From JAHRVQ01 sp964548025 (lineage in GTDB: Bacteria > Pseudomonadota > Gammaproteobacteria > Pseudomonadales > Azotimanducaceae): a stretch of 64,000 nt of DNA. Below are positions 63,251-64,000 of this stretch, in pieces. The notes under the pieces are model-generated. The model was not told the DNA's origin and did not search any database. It worked only from the letters and a program-made list of their open reading frames with translations. Each line of letters begins with the position of its first letter. The stretch's first letter is position 1. The position numbers and the translations under genes were made by a program. The stretch lies in contig CAZJRI010000009.1 of the NCBI GenBank assembly GCA_964548025.1, positions 5,518 through 69,517 of the forward strand, in the 5' to 3' direction.

Positions 63251-64000
63251 ATGTCTACAAAAACGTCTATAAAAACCGAACTGAACGAAGGTGTGCTGAC
63301 TGTCACCCTTGACCGACCAAAAGCAAGAAATGCAATCAATGCGGAGATGCGTGAGGCACTCATTGAGATATGGTCCGATTTCAGGGACTCCGCGGAAGCG
63401 AGGGTTGGCATTCTGACAGGAGCGGGAAATCAGTCATTCTGTGCTGGCGCCGATCTAAAAGAGATTGGTGATTACTACAAGGCCATGACACCAATTGAAA
63501 GACGAGAGACTGGTTTGAGAACACCAGGCCTTGGTGCAATCACGAGAAATTTCGACCCGCGTAAACCCATTATTGCTGCTATTAACGGCCCCTGTCTTGC
63601 CGGAGGTCTTGAGCTTGCACTTGCCTGTGATATCAGAATTGCAGTTAAGCAGGCAACGTTTGGCTTACCGGAGGTAAAAAGAGGCATTCTGCCCGGTGCC
63701 GGGGGTACCCAACGGTTACCCAGGTCACTGCCCCAGGCTGTTGCCCTTGAGATGATATTAACCGGGGCGCCGATAGATAGTGAAGCTGCACTTCGCTGGG
63801 GACTTGTGAGTCATGTGGTTGCCGAGGCAGAACTCTTATCTGAAGCGACTCGTATCGCGAAACTGATTGCTGCAAACGGACCACTTGCTGTCAGGGCAGC
63901 GCGAGATGCGGTCTACCAGGGTTTGACCCTGCCGCTGAACGAGGCATTGAGCCTTGAACAATATCACGCTGAACCGCTTCGATTGTCAGAGGATGCAGGT
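63251..64000 (+). CDS. Enoyl-CoA hydratase, cut by the window end
   Basis: The first 250 residues of a crotonase are present. Motifs are VLTVTLDRPKARNAIN, FCAGADLKEIG and INGPCLAGGLELALACDIRIA. The classic catalytic region is GLPEVKRGILPGAGGTQRLPR. It is the only one of the four crotonases here with the standard LPEV...GAGGTQRL pattern, so true 2-enoyl-CoA hydratase activity is likely. It starts 5 nt after the acyl-CoA dehydrogenase stop, so both are in one operon. Confidence 0.93.
   Translation, partial: MSTKTSIKTELNEGVLTVTLDRPKARNAINAEMREALIEIWSDFRDSAEARVGILTGAGNQSFCAGADLKEIGDYYKAMTPIERRETGLRTPGLGAITRNFDPRKPIIAAINGPCLAGGLELALACDIRIAVKQATFGLPEVKRGILPGAGGTQRLPRSLPQAVALEMILTGAPIDSEAALRWGLVSHVVAEAELLSEATRIAKLIAANGPLAVRAARDAVYQGLTLPLNEALSLEQYHAEPLRLSEDAG

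Overview
This is a chromosomal window from a gammaproteobacterium, probably a free-living aerobic heterotroph close to the Pseudomonas side of the class. The gene order algR-hemC-hemD-hemX-hemY, the run rho-trxA-hemB, and the pair rsd(algQ)/dsbB match the Pseudomonas heme/alginate-regulator neighbourhood. HemB, AceA and the second EF-G also resemble the Pseudomonas/Vibrio forms. Base composition looks close to half GC by eye. Three short N runs show that this is a scaffold, possibly from a metagenome or draft assembly.

Layout. (1) 1-8.1 kb is a housekeeping block: the end of an AlgR-type regulator, tetrapyrrole synthesis (hemC, hemD, hemX, hemY, and hemB on the other strand), rho, thioredoxin and a flavin-reductase-like protein. 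(2) 8.3-17.4 kb is mixed core: the ABC-F ATPase YheS, a 35-bp tandem array, a WD40 lipoprotein, rsd, dsbB, a solitary FliL-like protein, acpH, gshA, hslR and cysQ. (3) 17.6-22.6 kb holds a DUF35/thiolase-like pair, a 660-bp gap with a LexA-type palindrome, rpoD, and an enoyl-CoA hydratase-family gene. (4) 22.9-36.2 kb holds scattered metabolic genes: transport, quinone-oxidoreductase-like MDR proteins, a PLP-dependent dehydratase, aceA, a lone fusA2, an FKBP lipoprotein, pterin dehydratase, a Bax-like glucosaminidase and a methyltransferase. (5) 36.4-46.3 kb is accessory: a Rieske oxygenase remnant, GSTs, a protein with two DsbA-like domains, a DUF4097 protein, a FlgO/TPR membrane protein, a thioredoxin-like lipoprotein, an SDR and a monooxygenase-fold protein. 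(6) 46.5-64 kb is dominated by CoA-thioester metabolism: three AMP-forming acyl-CoA ligases, three enoyl-CoA hydratases (four with 21791), a CoA transferase, a thioesterase, an epimerase-like VOC protein, an acyl-CoA dehydrogenase, a citrate-synthase-family protein and a second DUF35/thiolase-like pair.

How they work together. The first block makes uroporphyrinogen III. The last block reads as catabolism of an unidentified carboxylic acid: activation by CoA ligases, oxidation, hydration, and C-C cleavage by an aldolase-like thiolase/DUF35 complex. Isocitrate lyase fits growth on the resulting acetyl-CoA. The most interesting item is the tight five-gene operon at 56.2-61.8 kb. Its thiolase-fold member lacks the usual nucleophilic Cys and GHP-type His, which suggests retro-aldol rather than Claisen chemistry. 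I saw no CRISPR array, prophage, insertion sequence, rRNA or tRNA.
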